From Flavobacterium turcicum (lineage in GTDB: Bacteria > Bacteroidota > Bacteroidia > Flavobacteriales > Flavobacteriaceae), in assembly GCF_011365745.1 (NCBI RefSeq), contig NZ_JAAOBY010000001.1:62001-126000 (forward strand): a DNA stretch of 64,000 nt. The letters are read 5' to 3'. Both the position numbers and the translations under genes were made by a program. Positions 27,067 through 36,448 of this stretch are shown in pieces (positions within the stretch are counted from its first letter, which is position 1; the number at the start of each line of letters is the position of its first letter). The notes beneath the pieces are model-generated. The model was not told the DNA's origin. It saw nothing but the letters and a program-made list of their open reading frames with translations, and ran no database searches.

Positions 27067-29475
27067 ATGAAAAAAAATTACGCATCCTTTTTTAGCGCCT
27101 TGTTTATTACAGGCATTATCGGCTTTCTATTTTTTAGCCTAATGCCCCGGTGGACCGCTGAAGAAGAAGAAGAACCTTTTGCCGAATTCTCTACCAAAAG
27201 AGCTCTACAACACATCAAAGCTATTGCTCAAAAACCGCATTATGTAGGCTCAACCAATCACGATAACGTTGCCAATTATCTTGTACAAGAATTACGTAAC
27301 CTCGGTCTCACTTCAAGCACGCAACAAGGCTACACCTTGAACGATAATGGACTCTTAGTTCAATCCAAAAACATTTTAGCACGAATTAAAGGCAGCAACT
27401 CCGGCAAAGCATTGGTTGTATTATCCCATTACGATAGTGCGCCACACTCCTACTCTCCCGGAGCGAGTGATGCAGGCTCAGGCGTAGCTACTATTTTAGA
27501 AAGTGTACGCGCATTTCTATACGCCAAAACACCACATAAAAATGACATTATTATCTTGTTTACCGATGCCGAAGAACTCGGATTAAATGGCGCAGCTCTT
27601 TTTGTAACCCAACATCAATGGGCTAAGGAAGTAGGTCTTGTTTTGAATTTTGAAGCGCGCGGCTCGTCAGGACCAAGCTATATGTTGATGGAAACTACCG
27701 CAGGCAATGAAGGAATGGTCAACGCTTTTGCGGAAGCAAAAACTAAATATCCAGTATCCAACTCCTTAATGTACAGTATTTACAAAATGTTGCCAAACGA
27801 TACCGATCTCACAGTATTTAGAGAACAAGGCAAAATTCAAGGTTTTAATTTTGCTTTTATTGACGATCATTTTAACTACCATACCGCTCAAGACGATGTG
27901 GCGCATTTGAACCAAAACACATTAGCGCACCAAGGAACTTATTTGATGCCGTTGCTCAATTATTTTTCAAACGCCAATCTTGAAGCCACCAAAAGCAAAC
28001 ACGACGAAGTTTATTTTAGCATTCCGTACACTTTCATCCACTACCCGTTTAGCTGGAATATACCTTTGGTCGTTTTTGCAGCAATATGGCTTGCTTTTTT
28101 ACTTTTTATAGGAAAAGCAAAAAGGTTGTTTTCGTTTCGAGAAATTGCTAAAGGATGTATTCCGTTATTTGGAAGTATACTTACCGCCGGTTTACTAACT
28201 TTTTTAGGATGGAAAAGTCTACTGTTATTTTATCCGCAGTACAACGATCTACTCAATGGCTTTACCTACAACGGTCATGATTATATTGCAGCATTTATGG
28301 CACTTACTCTTGCCATAAGTTTCACCTTTTACCATTTTTTCTCCGAGCGAAAAATAACCATGAATCATTTGGTTGCGCCACTTTTCTTATGGATCATTAT
28401 TAATTTCGTACTTGTTTTTTTCCTTCCAGGAGCTGGATTTTTAATCATTCCTGTGTACTTTACCTTACTTGCATTAACAGCTTTTGTGGTCACACAAAAA
28501 TCAAGGATAACTTTAAACGTTTTACTAAGTATTCCTGCGCTTCTGCTTTTGGTTCCGTTCATACAAATGTTTCCTATTGGTCTTGGTTTAAAGTTACTTT
28601 TTGGCAGTGCCAGCCTCACCGTTCTAACTTTTGTTTTGCTACTGCCTGTTTTTGGTTCGTATACCAAAAAAGGTTGGTGGGCAATTTTGTTTTATGTCAT
28701 TGCAATAGGCTTTTTTGCGAAAGCAGATTTCAACTCTAGCTACGAATTAGGCAAAGCCAAATCCAACAGTTTGGTTTACGTTTATGATGCTGACACGAAA
28801 CAAGCCAATTGGGCCACATACGACACCAATTTAGACAGTTGGACTAAGACTGTTCTTGGCAACCAACCCAAAGCTGCTACTAATAACACGATTAATTCAC
28901 TCACAAGCAAATACAATTCTGGTTTTAGTTATACCGCTGCAGCACCGAAAGTAGCTTTGAAAGAACCATCGATCGTATTTTTAGAAGACCGAATAGTTGC
29001 TTCAAAAAGATACGTAGCACTACAGATTACACCGAATAGAAAAGTGAACCGCTACGATATTTTTGCTAATGAAAAGATGAAAATCTATAATTTCAAAGCC
29101 AATCGTACCACTGAAAACAATAATCCAACAGGTGAATACCGCAGAAAAGGATCTAATTTGTTACGCTATTATGTGGTAAATAATGCGCCTTTGGTTTTAA
29201 AATTTAATTTTGATGCCAATATCGCTTTCGACATGGAATTGCTAGAAAGTTCCTTTGATTTGATGAGCAATCCGCTATTTCAAATCCCGAAAAGAGAAAA
29301 CTGGATGATGCCTACGCCATTTGTATTGACAGATGCTGTGGTGATTAAACAAAAAATTAAAGTTACTCCCGTGGCAATTGTTCCAACCGAAAACAATTTA
29401 ATTATTCAGCCTTATCGGCAAGTGGTGAAAATTAAAGGTAATACTATAAGAAGAACAATTTCGAAAAACTTATAG
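27067..29475 (+). CDS. Membrane-anchored M28-family aminopeptidase
   Basis: The protein has 802 residues. One membrane helix (residues ~10-30) is followed by a periplasmic M28 zinc-peptidase domain (~60-305) with ligands in LSHYDSAPHS, ASDAGSGVAT, TDAEELGLNG (catalytic EE), NFEARG and the histidine of FNYHTAQDD. Residues ~325-560 hold about eight more membrane helices, and the last ~240 residues are a beta-rich domain. This resembles Fxna/ERMP1-like peptidases. It probably trims peptides in the periplasm. It lies 30 bases after the zinc-ribbon gene. Confidence 0.9.
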   Translation: MKKNYASFFSALFITGIIGFLFFSLMPRWTAEEEEEPFAEFSTKRALQHIKAIAQKPHYVGSTNHDNVANYLVQELRNLGLTSSTQQGYTLNDNGLLVQSKNILARIKGSNSGKALVVLSHYDSAPHSYSPGASDAGSGVATILESVRAFLYAKTPHKNDIIILFTDAEELGLNGAALFVTQHQWAKEVGLVLNFEARGSSGPSYMLMETTAGNEGMVNAFAEAKTKYPVSNSLMYSIYKMLPNDTDLTVFREQGKIQGFNFAFIDDHFNYHTAQDDVAHLNQNTLAHQGTYLMPLLNYFSNANLEATKSKHDEVYFSIPYTFIHYPFSWNIPLVVFAAIWLAFLLFIGKAKRLFSFREIAKGCIPLFGSILTAGLLTFLGWKSLLLFYPQYNDLLNGFTYNGHDYIAAFMALTLAISFTFYHFFSERKITMNHLVAPLFLWIIINFVLVFFLPGAGFLIIPVYFTLLALTAFVVTQKSRITLNVLLSIPALLLLVPFIQMFPIGLGLKLLFGSASLTVLTFVLLLPVFGSYTKKGWWAILFYVIAIGFFAKADFNSSYELGKAKSNSLVYVYDADTKQANWATYDTNLDSWTKTVLGNQPKAATNNTINSLTSKYNSGFSYTAAAPKVALKEPSIVFLEDRIVASKRYVALQITPNRKVNRYDIFANEKMKIYNFKANRTTENNNPTGEYRRKGSNLLRYYVVNNAPLVLKFNFDANIAFDMELLESSFDLMSNPLFQIPKRENWMMPTPFVLTDAVVIKQKIKVTPVAIVPTENNLIIQPYRQVVKIKGNTIRRTISKNL

Positions 29476-29480
29476 ATCAA

Positions 29481-30008
29481 ATGCAGTTAAACACTCTACA
29501 AACTAAGATTCATGTCATGCAGGGACAAAATGTTATTCTTGACTATGATCTTGCAGCACTTTATGAAGTAGAAACCAAAGTACTAAATCAAGCCGTAAAA
29601 AGAAACAGCAAGCGCTTTCCTAGTGATTTTATGTTTCAATTAACCGATTCGGAATACGCTTCTTTAAGGTCACAAATTGTGACCTTAGATGCAAACGGAC
29701 GGGGCAAGCATAGAAAATACAATCCGTATGCTTTCACAGAACAAGGAATAGCCATGCTCAGCGGCATTTTAAATTCTGATGTTGCGATACACGTTAATAT
29801 TGCTATCATGCGTACCTTTGTCCATATGCGAAAATATGCATTAGAGCATAAAGAATTCAATGAAAGAATGCTTGAAATAGAAGCAAAATACGATAAAAAA
29901 TTCAGCGATGTGTATGAAGCCTTAAATTACCTCATCCAAAAAGAAGAAAAAGAAACTACACAAAAAGTACGCAAGCAAATAGGTTATAAAAACAATGAAA
30001 CAAATTAG
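29481..30008 (+). CDS. ORF6N (KilA-N-related) DNA-binding-domain protein
   Basis: The protein has 175 residues. Residues ~8-95 match the ORF6N domain common in phages and mobile elements (VILDYDLAALYEVETKVLNQ, YAFTEQGIAMLSGIL). A helical charged tail follows. It is probably a DNA-binding or regulatory protein. It sits in the middle of what looks like a housekeeping operon, 5 bases after the M28 gene and overlapping the next gene by 14 bases, an odd place for a phage-type domain. No other phage genes are near. Confidence 0.88.
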   Translation: MQLNTLQTKIHVMQGQNVILDYDLAALYEVETKVLNQAVKRNSKRFPSDFMFQLTDSEYASLRSQIVTLDANGRGKHRKYNPYAFTEQGIAMLSGILNSDVAIHVNIAIMRTFVHMRKYALEHKEFNERMLEIEAKYDKKFSDVYEALNYLIQKEEKETTQKVRKQIGYKNNETN

Positions 30009-30798
30009 CATATTAGGTTGTGGATGGCTCGGACTGCCTTTGGCGAAAGCCCTGATTACAGACGGTCACGCTGTAAAAGGCTCTACCACAACTACCGAGA
30101 AAGAAGCCATTTTAGCCGAAGCGCAAATTAAACCCTACTCGATACAACTTTCTGAGAGTGGAATAACGGGACCAATCACCAATTTTCTCGACGGGTCAAC
30201 TACTTTACTCATTGATATTCCTCCGAAATTGCGCAGCACAGAAAGCGAAAATTTTGTTGCCAAAATCAACCAATTGATTCCTTTTATCGAGCAATCAACA
30301 ATAGAAAATGTCCTATTCATCAGCTCAACATCAGTATTTAATGACCTTCAAGGCCTAATTACAAAATATACTATTCCTGATCCTGATACCGAAAGTGGCA
30401 AACAACTTTGGGAAACCGAACAACTTTTGCACAGCAACACGCGTTTCAAAACCACTGTACTTCGTTTTGGCGGATTGATTGGTGGCAACCGACATCCGAT
30501 ACATTTTTTATCCGGACGCCAACAAGTACCCAATCCAGATGCGCCGGTTAATTTAATTCATTTAGAAGATTGTATCGGAATCATAAAAACCATCCTAAAA
30601 AACAACTTGTGGGGACAAACTTGGAACGCCGCCGCACCTGCGCATCCTAGCCGAAAAGACTATTACACTCAAAAAGCATTAGAATTTGATTTGGCTCCGC
30701 CACAATTTGTTAACGAAGGCGGCTCCGACCAAAAAATAATAGGAACCGACGAGCTACAAAGCATATTAAAGTATACTTTTGCACAACCAAATTTGTGA
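29995..30798 (+). CDS. NAD(P)-binding epimerase/dehydratase-like protein
   Basis: The protein has 267 residues. The N-terminal Rossmann motif is ISILGCGWLGLPLAKALI. FISSTSVF and LRFGGLIGGNRHP are typical of atypical extended SDRs of the YeeZ type. The catalytic YxxxK is not obvious, so it may bind a nucleotide-sugar-like ligand without standard epimerase chemistry. It overlaps the ORF6N gene by 14 bases and is followed by an EamA transporter that overlaps or abuts its stop. Confidence 0.85.
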   Translation: MKQISILGCGWLGLPLAKALITDGHAVKGSTTTTEKEAILAEAQIKPYSIQLSESGITGPITNFLDGSTTLLIDIPPKLRSTESENFVAKINQLIPFIEQSTIENVLFISSTSVFNDLQGLITKYTIPDPDTESGKQLWETEQLLHSNTRFKTTVLRFGGLIGGNRHPIHFLSGRQQVPNPDAPVNLIHLEDCIGIIKTILKNNLWGQTWNAAAPAHPSRKDYYTQKALEFDLAPPQFVNEGGSDQKIIGTDELQSILKYTFAQPNL

Positions 30799-31729
30799 AG
30801 TGAAAACCAAAATTAAGAATGCCGTTTCGTCAAAATTAAGTACCATTGGCTTGCCAATTCTGGCTTTGTGCTGGATTAGTTTTTTTTGGGGAACCACCTG
30901 GATCGCTTCCAAAGAAGGCGTAAAACACATGCCCGCTTTGCAACTAGTAGCTATCAGGCAATTTTTGGGCGGAATCATTTATATTTCCTTTTTCTTGTTC
31001 AAAAAAACCCCTTGGCCAAAAGGAAAGCAATGGAAAACTATTGCCATACTCAGTATTTTAAACTTCGTGTTGAGCAATGCACTAAGCACTTGGGGTGTCA
31101 AGTACATCAGCAGCGGCTTGGGCGCCATTATAGGTGCGTGTGTCCCGTTGTGGATTGTCATTATTTCCTTTTTTCAAGGAGAACGTTTATCTAAGTTCTC
31201 TATTCTGGGTTTGTTGATTAGTTTTAGTGGTGTTTGCGTGATTTTTTACGATCATTTAGCTGATTTTTTAATTCCTGATTTCCGCTTTGGAATCATCATT
31301 TCGGTGATTTCAACCATTACTTGGGCCTTTGGTACTTTGTACACCAAACAAAAAGCCGCCAGTTTTAATCCTTATTTTAGCCTAGGTATTCAAATGTTTT
31401 TGTCCAGTATTTTGCTTTTTGCCTACAATGGCGCCACCGGAACCGCTGTAAACCTAGCCGAAATACCGGCAATATCTTGGTGGTCTATTGCATATTTGGT
31501 TGTTTTTGGCTCGGTACTTACTTTTATCGCCTTTATTTATGCGTTGCAAAACTTACCAGCAGCCATCAGTAGTGTTTACTCGTACATTAACCCAATTATC
31601 GCTGTGTTGTTGGGCGCTTTGATTTTTGGCGAAACCCTAAATGCAGCTATAGCCATAGGCGGCAGCGTTACTTTATTTGGTTTGTATTTAGTAAATTACT
31701 CCTTACGAAAAGCACGAGCAAAAGAATAA
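30779..31729 (+). CDS. EamA-family (DMT) transporter
   Basis: The protein has 316 residues and ten predicted membrane helices arranged as two EamA repeats (WISFFWGTTWIASKEGV near the N-terminus; TITWAFGTLYTKQ in the second half). It is likely an inner-membrane exporter of amino acids or other metabolites. The ATG at 30779 overlaps the previous gene by 20 bases. A GTG at 30800, just after that gene's stop, is an equally reasonable start. It ends the operon that begins near 25160. Confidence 0.9.
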   Translation: MHNQICEVKTKIKNAVSSKLSTIGLPILALCWISFFWGTTWIASKEGVKHMPALQLVAIRQFLGGIIYISFFLFKKTPWPKGKQWKTIAILSILNFVLSNALSTWGVKYISSGLGAIIGACVPLWIVIISFFQGERLSKFSILGLLISFSGVCVIFYDHLADFLIPDFRFGIIISVISTITWAFGTLYTKQKAASFNPYFSLGIQMFLSSILLFAYNGATGTAVNLAEIPAISWWSIAYLVVFGSVLTFIAFIYALQNLPAAISSVYSYINPIIAVLLGALIFGETLNAAIAIGGSVTLFGLYLVNYSLRKARAKE

Positions 31730-31761
31730 AACACCAATAATTCACAACACTTTTTCTTGAT

Positions 31762-31879
31762 TTTAGGAGCAGGCGTCTATCTTACCAAGTCGTTTTGTCC
31801 TGCTGTACGCTACAATCTCCTGTGCCATCCCGAAGCTTCGGGATTAGCACAGCAGGATTTTCGCTGCCATCAGGGCTAT
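31762..31879 (-). ncRNA. Structured intergenic element, copy 3 (long form, minus strand)
   Basis: Read on the minus strand it begins AGCCCTGATGGCAGCG (from 31877 downward). It has a strong hairpin CTGTGCT-AATCCCGAAG / CTTCGGGAT-GGCACAG, then TAGCGTACAG, CAGG, a 28-base spacer and GCTCCTAAAA. CCTG pairs with CAGG as in copy 1. It faces copy 4 head to head in the same intergenic region, 317 bp away. Confidence 0.5.
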
Positions 31880-31978
31880 TAAAAGCGTGTTGATTTTCAG
31901 TAGGTAACTAAACCCGAGCATCTTGCCATCAGACGATACAAAACCAAAGGAAGGAAATCATTTGGTTCTAAAACGGAG

Positions 31979-32011
31979 ACACCTAACAGGTTTTTGAAAC
32001 CTGTTAGGTGT
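31979..32011. repeat. Palindromic ACCTAACAGG repeat
   Basis: ACACCTAACAGGTTT and AAACCTGTTAGGTGT form a perfect 15-bp stem with a TTG loop, followed by a further degenerate half (GGGTTAGGTGT). A related imperfect copy lies at 45989-46020. This inverted repeat type is frequent between flavobacterial genes. Confidence 0.7.
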
Positions 32012-32059
32012 TTGAAACGGGTTAGGTGTTTGCAATTAATCAAGAATAAGAACAGCCGT

Positions 32060-32150
32060 CACATCGAGCACAGTCGAGATAACGTTTCCTTTTTTTACAA
32101 CAAATACAATCGAGATACAATGTAGGTTCTCGACTGCACTCGAACTGACA
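32060..32150. repeat. TCGAG-type inverted repeat remnants
   Basis: CACATCGAGCACAGTCGAGAT at about 32060 and TCTCGACTGCACTCGA at about 32132 are related to the hairpin at 45097-45120. They fill the part of the 31730-32438 gap between structured copies 3 and 4. No gene is supported anywhere in this gap. Confidence 0.5.
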
Positions 32151-32196
32151 ACGTACTATTTGCTGATTTTGTAATGAAAATAAAACGAACTATCGT

Positions 32197-32324
32197 AGCC
32201 CCGATGGAAGCGGCATCTCCCGATTTAGAAAAACAAGGCTTTTTGGCCGTAGTTTTTATTTATCGGGAATACAGCGCACAGCGGGACAACTCGCGAACGG
32301 AGCAATAAAGTACTGCTCCTAAAA
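32197..32324 (+). ncRNA. Structured intergenic element, copy 4 (long form)
   Basis: AGC (32197) and CCCG (32200-32203) pair with GCT (32315-32317) and CGGG (32282-32285). The conserved ATGGAAGCGGC and ACAGCGCACAG frame a variable hairpin with TCCCGAT/ATCGGGA at its base and AAAAAC/GTTTTT inside. Together with the 39 bases upstream, 32158-32217 is identical but for one base to 46032-46091 in copy 5. Confidence 0.55.
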
Positions 32325-32438
32325 TTACAACTTGTGTAAAAGAATATCTAACCCGATATTAAAAGTGTTGACTGTCCGTATTTTTTTATCCAGAGTTCCT
32401 CAAAACCTAGAGCGGAAGAGTTAAAAAACGACCTTAAT

Positions 32439-33653
32439 TTATTTAATGGCCGAGCGATGCGGCACCTTCATGACCTCATAAATAATTTTGAGGTGGTATT
32501 TTACGGTGTTTTCTGAAATGTGCAGTTTGTTGGCGATTTCTTTGTTGGTCAAACCATTTTTAATCCAAGTGATGATTTCGCGTTGCCTATCTGTAAAATC
32601 GTATTCAGGCAAGATGACTGTTGCGGCATCATCGGTTTTTTGTTGGTGCGTTAACTTTTCAATTTCACCATAAATACGGGTATTTTCTTGTTCAACAAGT
32701 ATTCTACGAGTTTTGTTAGAATAGTACAAACGCACTGCAAAATACAGCAGTAGCAGCAATGCCACGATTACGCCATACAAGATGTAATCAAGGTAACGTG
32801 CGTTTTGCTCTTTCAATTTGGTGTTTTCTTGTTCTAATTGCAGCTCTGCCAACTCGAGTTTACCATTAGCATCGGTGGCATCGTAGAGTTTTACAATTGA
32901 ATCGTATTTTTTTTGAACATCAAATGCGTTTTTATAATCGTTATTTTCTTGATAAGTATTGCGCATTACCTCGTACAGGTACATTTCGTACTTGATTTTT
33001 TTGTATTTTTTGGCAATGGCTAAGCCCTCTTTGAATGCGTTATCACGTTGTGCGTCTAACTTCATTTTATTGTACACTTCAATTTTTTTACCAAAAATAT
33101 TAGGTAAATGTTCTGGTGCTTCGGCTTTGATGATGGCAGCTGCTTCGTCTAACAATTGCAGGGCTTCGTCATACTTTTTATCTAACATTTTTAAGTAGCC
33201 ATCTTGCATAATCAACCACGATTTGGTTCCCGCAGTTAAGTGTTTATAGCCCTCTTTACGCAAGATTACTAATAATTTGGCTGCCTTGTCGTACTCGTGA
33301 TTATCAAAATATACAAAACATCTCTCTGCTGAAATGGTATTGGTAACTTCTTGAGGATGGTCACTTTTCATTCCTTCTAAAAGTGCTTGCTCCAGTTTAT
33401 TTAATGCTTTAGTGTAGTTAAAAAGTCGTTTGTAGGTGTACGACATATACAAATACGCAAAATATTTATCGTACGACGAAGCGTTAGAATTGGTTGTAAT
33501 CTTGCTTAAAACAATAATCGATTTCTCGTATTGCTGTGCATCGTTATAGCCATTTATTTGTTTTTCGAGTTTTATGATGTGTGGAGGTTGCCCTAAAACA
33601 GCGCAAATTCCTGATAGAAAAATCATAAAAACCAAAGCGTACTTTTTTATCAT
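32439..33653 (-). CDS. TPR-transmembrane-LuxR-type regulator
   Basis: The protein has 404 residues: a signal peptide (1-~21), TPR-like helices (~25-240), a coiled coil, one membrane helix (~255-275), a cytoplasmic linker, and a C-terminal LuxR/GerE helix-turn-helix (FTDRQREIITWIKNGLTNKE, IANKLHISENTVKYHL). The layout implies that a periplasmic TPR sensor signals through the membrane to a DNA-binding domain. It is divergent from the T9SS-cargo gene, and the shared region holds a perfect ACTACCC palindrome, so it may control that locus. Confidence 0.9.
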   Translation of the reverse strand: MIKKYALVFMIFLSGICAVLGQPPHIIKLEKQINGYNDAQQYEKSIIVLSKITTNSNASSYDKYFAYLYMSYTYKRLFNYTKALNKLEQALLEGMKSDHPQEVTNTISAERCFVYFDNHEYDKAAKLLVILRKEGYKHLTAGTKSWLIMQDGYLKMLDKKYDEALQLLDEAAAIIKAEAPEHLPNIFGKKIEVYNKMKLDAQRDNAFKEGLAIAKKYKKIKYEMYLYEVMRNTYQENNDYKNAFDVQKKYDSIVKLYDATDANGKLELAELQLEQENTKLKEQNARYLDYILYGVIVALLLLLYFAVRLYYSNKTRRILVEQENTRIYGEIEKLTHQQKTDDAATVILPEYDFTDRQREIITWIKNGLTNKEIANKLHISENTVKYHLKIIYEVMKVPHRSAIK

Positions 33654-33746
33654 TTTTAACTTTTTTTCAAAGATAATAAATGCAGTAGATTTTCAACAAA
33701 AATAATAATTTTCACAAACAATTCATTTACAGTTTTTTACGTAACC

Positions 33747-33790
33747 GACTACCCGACGGGTAGTCAGCAAAACTACCCACTAACTACCCG
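33747..33790. promoter_or_regulatory. ACTACCC palindrome with two phased half-sites
   Basis: GACTACCCG-A-CGGGTAGTC (33747-33765) is a perfect 9-bp-arm palindrome. Two further direct ACTACCC copies start at 33772 and 33783, 11 bp apart, about one helical turn. The site lies ~95 bp from the LuxR-type regulator start in the divergent region, as expected for an operator. The rest of 33654-34112 holds only a doubtful short ORF and the leader of the T9SS-cargo gene. Confidence 0.55.
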
Positions 33791-33850
33791 CTCTAATCTA
33801 GGAAAATCTAAAAATCATGTTAATCTTTGTACTTTCAATAAAACAATGTT

Positions 33851-33994
33851 ATGCAACAACTGCTCAATTTTTTAAAACTCCTTTTTCTGAAAAGAGACGA
33901 AGCTATTTATACTTGCTTTCAAAACAACATAAAACTCACCGATAAAAACATCACCGAAGTGAGGCAAATTTTGAAACACAAAAAAATATTGTGA
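33851..33994 (+). CDS. Possible 47-residue small protein
   Basis: ATG at 33851 opens a 47-codon frame (MQQLLNFLKLLFLKRDEAIY...) with an amphipathic basic C-terminus (EVRQILKHKKIL). It begins 60 bases after the ACTACCC sites and could be translated first from the T9SS-cargo promoter. No family is recognised and chance is possible. Confidence 0.3.
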   Translation: MQQLLNFLKLLFLKRDEAIYTCFQNNIKLTDKNITEVRQILKHKKIL

Positions 33995-34112
33995 AAAAAT
34001 CTTATTTCAAAAAAGTATTAACAATTCATATAAAAATGTTAATTTTTAACAAATAATACAAAACCTAAGTAAAAAATTTAACGTAATTAATGTATTCCAA
34101 ACCAATAAATTT

Positions 34113-36434
34113 ATGAAAAAAAAATTATTTATCCCTAGCATTATCATGCTCATGTTATTCCTAAACAATAATTATGTTCTAGGACAGTGTAGTACTTCGC
34201 TTACTTCAGCTGCTTCAGCAACCAATTTGTTAACTACAACAGGGCAGTCTTTTCAAGTTTCTTGTACAGGCACTTTAGGAACAATATCTTTTACACCAAC
34301 AGCAGGTTCTAGTGTAGATGTATTCAATCCAGGTGAAGATATAAATGTTGGAGTACGTTTGTTAAATGCAGGAGGAACTGTTCTTGCCACTGGATCAATT
34401 GCAGGTCAAACCACAACAGACTCATGGGGTCCAGGAATTACTAAAACTTTTGATTTTACAACTGCCAACATAAATTTAATTGCGAACACCACATACCGTT
34501 GGGAACTTTATAATAATTTTGGTACACTTTATCTTTTAACTTTCTCTAATTCAAATCTTTATACAAACGGTACTGCCTTTAATAATGGAGTTGCGCAAAC
34601 ATCTTCCGATTTTCATGGTTGGACTGTTAACGTGATTGCTGGCGCACAAAATACTTTTGCAATCGGCAGTAACATTAATGTTGTAACCTCTGGAAACGTA
34701 ACTATCAATTACAAAGGTGGCGCACTAACCAATAATGGAACCATCTCCAATAACAATGGAACCCTAGCTTTTTCAGCACCTGTAACTTTTGCAGGAACTG
34801 GTACTACTAACACAAGAAACCTCAAAATTGAACACACGGGTAGTAGCCGCTTAAACAACCGCATCAATGTCTTTGGAAGTGTTGACGTTAGCAACGGAAG
34901 CTTGAATGCCAACAACAACCTTACCCTAGTTTCTAATGCAGCAGGATCAGCAGTAATCGCTCCTTTTACTACAGGAAGCATTACAGGTAAAGTTACCGTA
35001 CAACGCTACATTCCTCAAGGCAAAAGAGCGTTTCGCTTTTTGAGTCCGGGTGTAACTACTGACGATTTTATTAGCAACAACTGGCAATTGGGCACACACA
35101 TTACTGGCTCAACAACAGGCGCTAACGGTTTTGATGCTACTGGTACTGGTAGCCCATCGTTATTTACTTACAATAACAACCAAGTTACTGGAAGTGGTTG
35201 GACAGCAGTAGCCTCTACCAATGCTACCAATTTACAAGCTGGTCAAGGCTACCGTCTTTTGGTACGTGGTGACCGTAATGTAAACATCAATAGTAACTCG
35301 CTTCCTACGATGAATGCAGCTGTGACTCTCAGCGCAACGGGTACGATACGCAGTGGCAATGTAGTTTTTGATACTGCTTTAAATGCGACTAGCAATTTGG
35401 TAACCAATGGCTACAGTTTAGTAGGTAACCCTTACGTAAATACCGTAGACTGGAACGCTTTAACTAAGGTAGGTTTAACCGACTCGTATTACATTTGGGA
35501 CCCGAACATGGGTACTGCCGCACAAAGAGGGCGTTATGTGGTGTATAGCAGCACTACAGGTTCAAGCAATGTGGCCTCAGCTGCAAACCAATATATTCAG
35601 CCAGGGCAAGCATTTTTTGTACAAAACAGCGTACTAGGAACGCCTGGAACACTGACTTTTCAAGAAATTAACAAAGTAGGCAATGCCAACTTGACTAGTG
35701 TTTTTAGAACACAAAAAAATCCGATGGCTCGTTTGGACTTGAGCGTTTATGAAACTAGCGAATTAACTACAGGCGGTTTCCCCATTGATGCTACTGTAGC
35801 TGTTTTTGATGCTGCTTTTAGCGCCGATATTGACAAGGCTGATGTTGCCAAACTAAGTACTGGAACAGAAAACCTATCTATTAGTAATAATACCAAAACA
35901 TGGGCTATTGATGCTCGTGGACCAATTAGCGAAAAAGACGAAGTGCTTTTGAATTTACAAGACTTTCAAGCCAATAAAAACTATAGTTTCCGTACGCAGT
36001 TTTCGAATTTTGATGCATCAGTAAGTCCGTTTTTGGTAGATAAATTTTTAGGAACTACTACTGCAATAACGACCGATAGTGCTACTACACTAAACTTTAC
36101 AACCACAGCAGCAGCGGCATCGTATGCAAGCGATCGTTTTAAGATAGCGTTTACAAACAAAACGTTGGATACCAAAGATTTTGAAGCAGCGCAATTACAA
36201 TTGTACCCGAACCCTGTAGTAAACGGTCAATTTTCAATTGATTTACCAAATACCATGAGCGGAACGGTTAACGTAAAAATTATCAACTTGATTGGACAAA
36301 CGGTTTATGAAACCAATACCGAAGCCAAAAACAGCATTCGTATTAACACGCAATCACCGCTACCGCAAGCTGTTTACTTGGTACAACTAACCAACAATGG
36401 CGAGCGTTTTACTAAAAAAATTACTGTTAACTAA
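34113..36434 (+). CDS. Large secreted adhesin-like protein with T9SS sorting domain
   Basis: The protein has 773 residues. A signal peptide (1-~24, ending VLGQ) precedes Ser/Thr/Asn/Gly-rich beta repeats. Residues ~697-773 are a type A T9SS C-terminal sorting domain (LYPNPVVNGQFSIDLP, TVNVKIINLIGQTVYE, FTKKITV). It should cross the outer membrane through the type IX system and stay on the surface or be released. The many Thr and Ser residues would suit O-glycosylation by the operon 2.3 kb downstream. The exact function is unknown. Confidence 0.88.
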   Translation: MKKKLFIPSIIMLMLFLNNNYVLGQCSTSLTSAASATNLLTTTGQSFQVSCTGTLGTISFTPTAGSSVDVFNPGEDINVGVRLLNAGGTVLATGSIAGQTTTDSWGPGITKTFDFTTANINLIANTTYRWELYNNFGTLYLLTFSNSNLYTNGTAFNNGVAQTSSDFHGWTVNVIAGAQNTFAIGSNINVVTSGNVTINYKGGALTNNGTISNNNGTLAFSAPVTFAGTGTTNTRNLKIEHTGSSRLNNRINVFGSVDVSNGSLNANNNLTLVSNAAGSAVIAPFTTGSITGKVTVQRYIPQGKRAFRFLSPGVTTDDFISNNWQLGTHITGSTTGANGFDATGTGSPSLFTYNNNQVTGSGWTAVASTNATNLQAGQGYRLLVRGDRNVNINSNSLPTMNAAVTLSATGTIRSGNVVFDTALNATSNLVTNGYSLVGNPYVNTVDWNALTKVGLTDSYYIWDPNMGTAAQRGRYVVYSSTTGSSNVASAANQYIQPGQAFFVQNSVLGTPGTLTFQEINKVGNANLTSVFRTQKNPMARLDLSVYETSELTTGGFPIDATVAVFDAAFSADIDKADVAKLSTGTENLSISNNTKTWAIDARGPISEKDEVLLNLQDFQANKNYSFRTQFSNFDASVSPFLVDKFLGTTTAITTDSATTLNFTTTAAAASYASDRFKIAFTNKTLDTKDFEAAQLQLYPNPVVNGQFSIDLPNTMSGTVNVKIINLIGQTVYETNTEAKNSIRINTQSPLPQAVYLVQLTNNGERFTKKITVN

Positions 36435-36448
36435 TTACAATGTTACTC

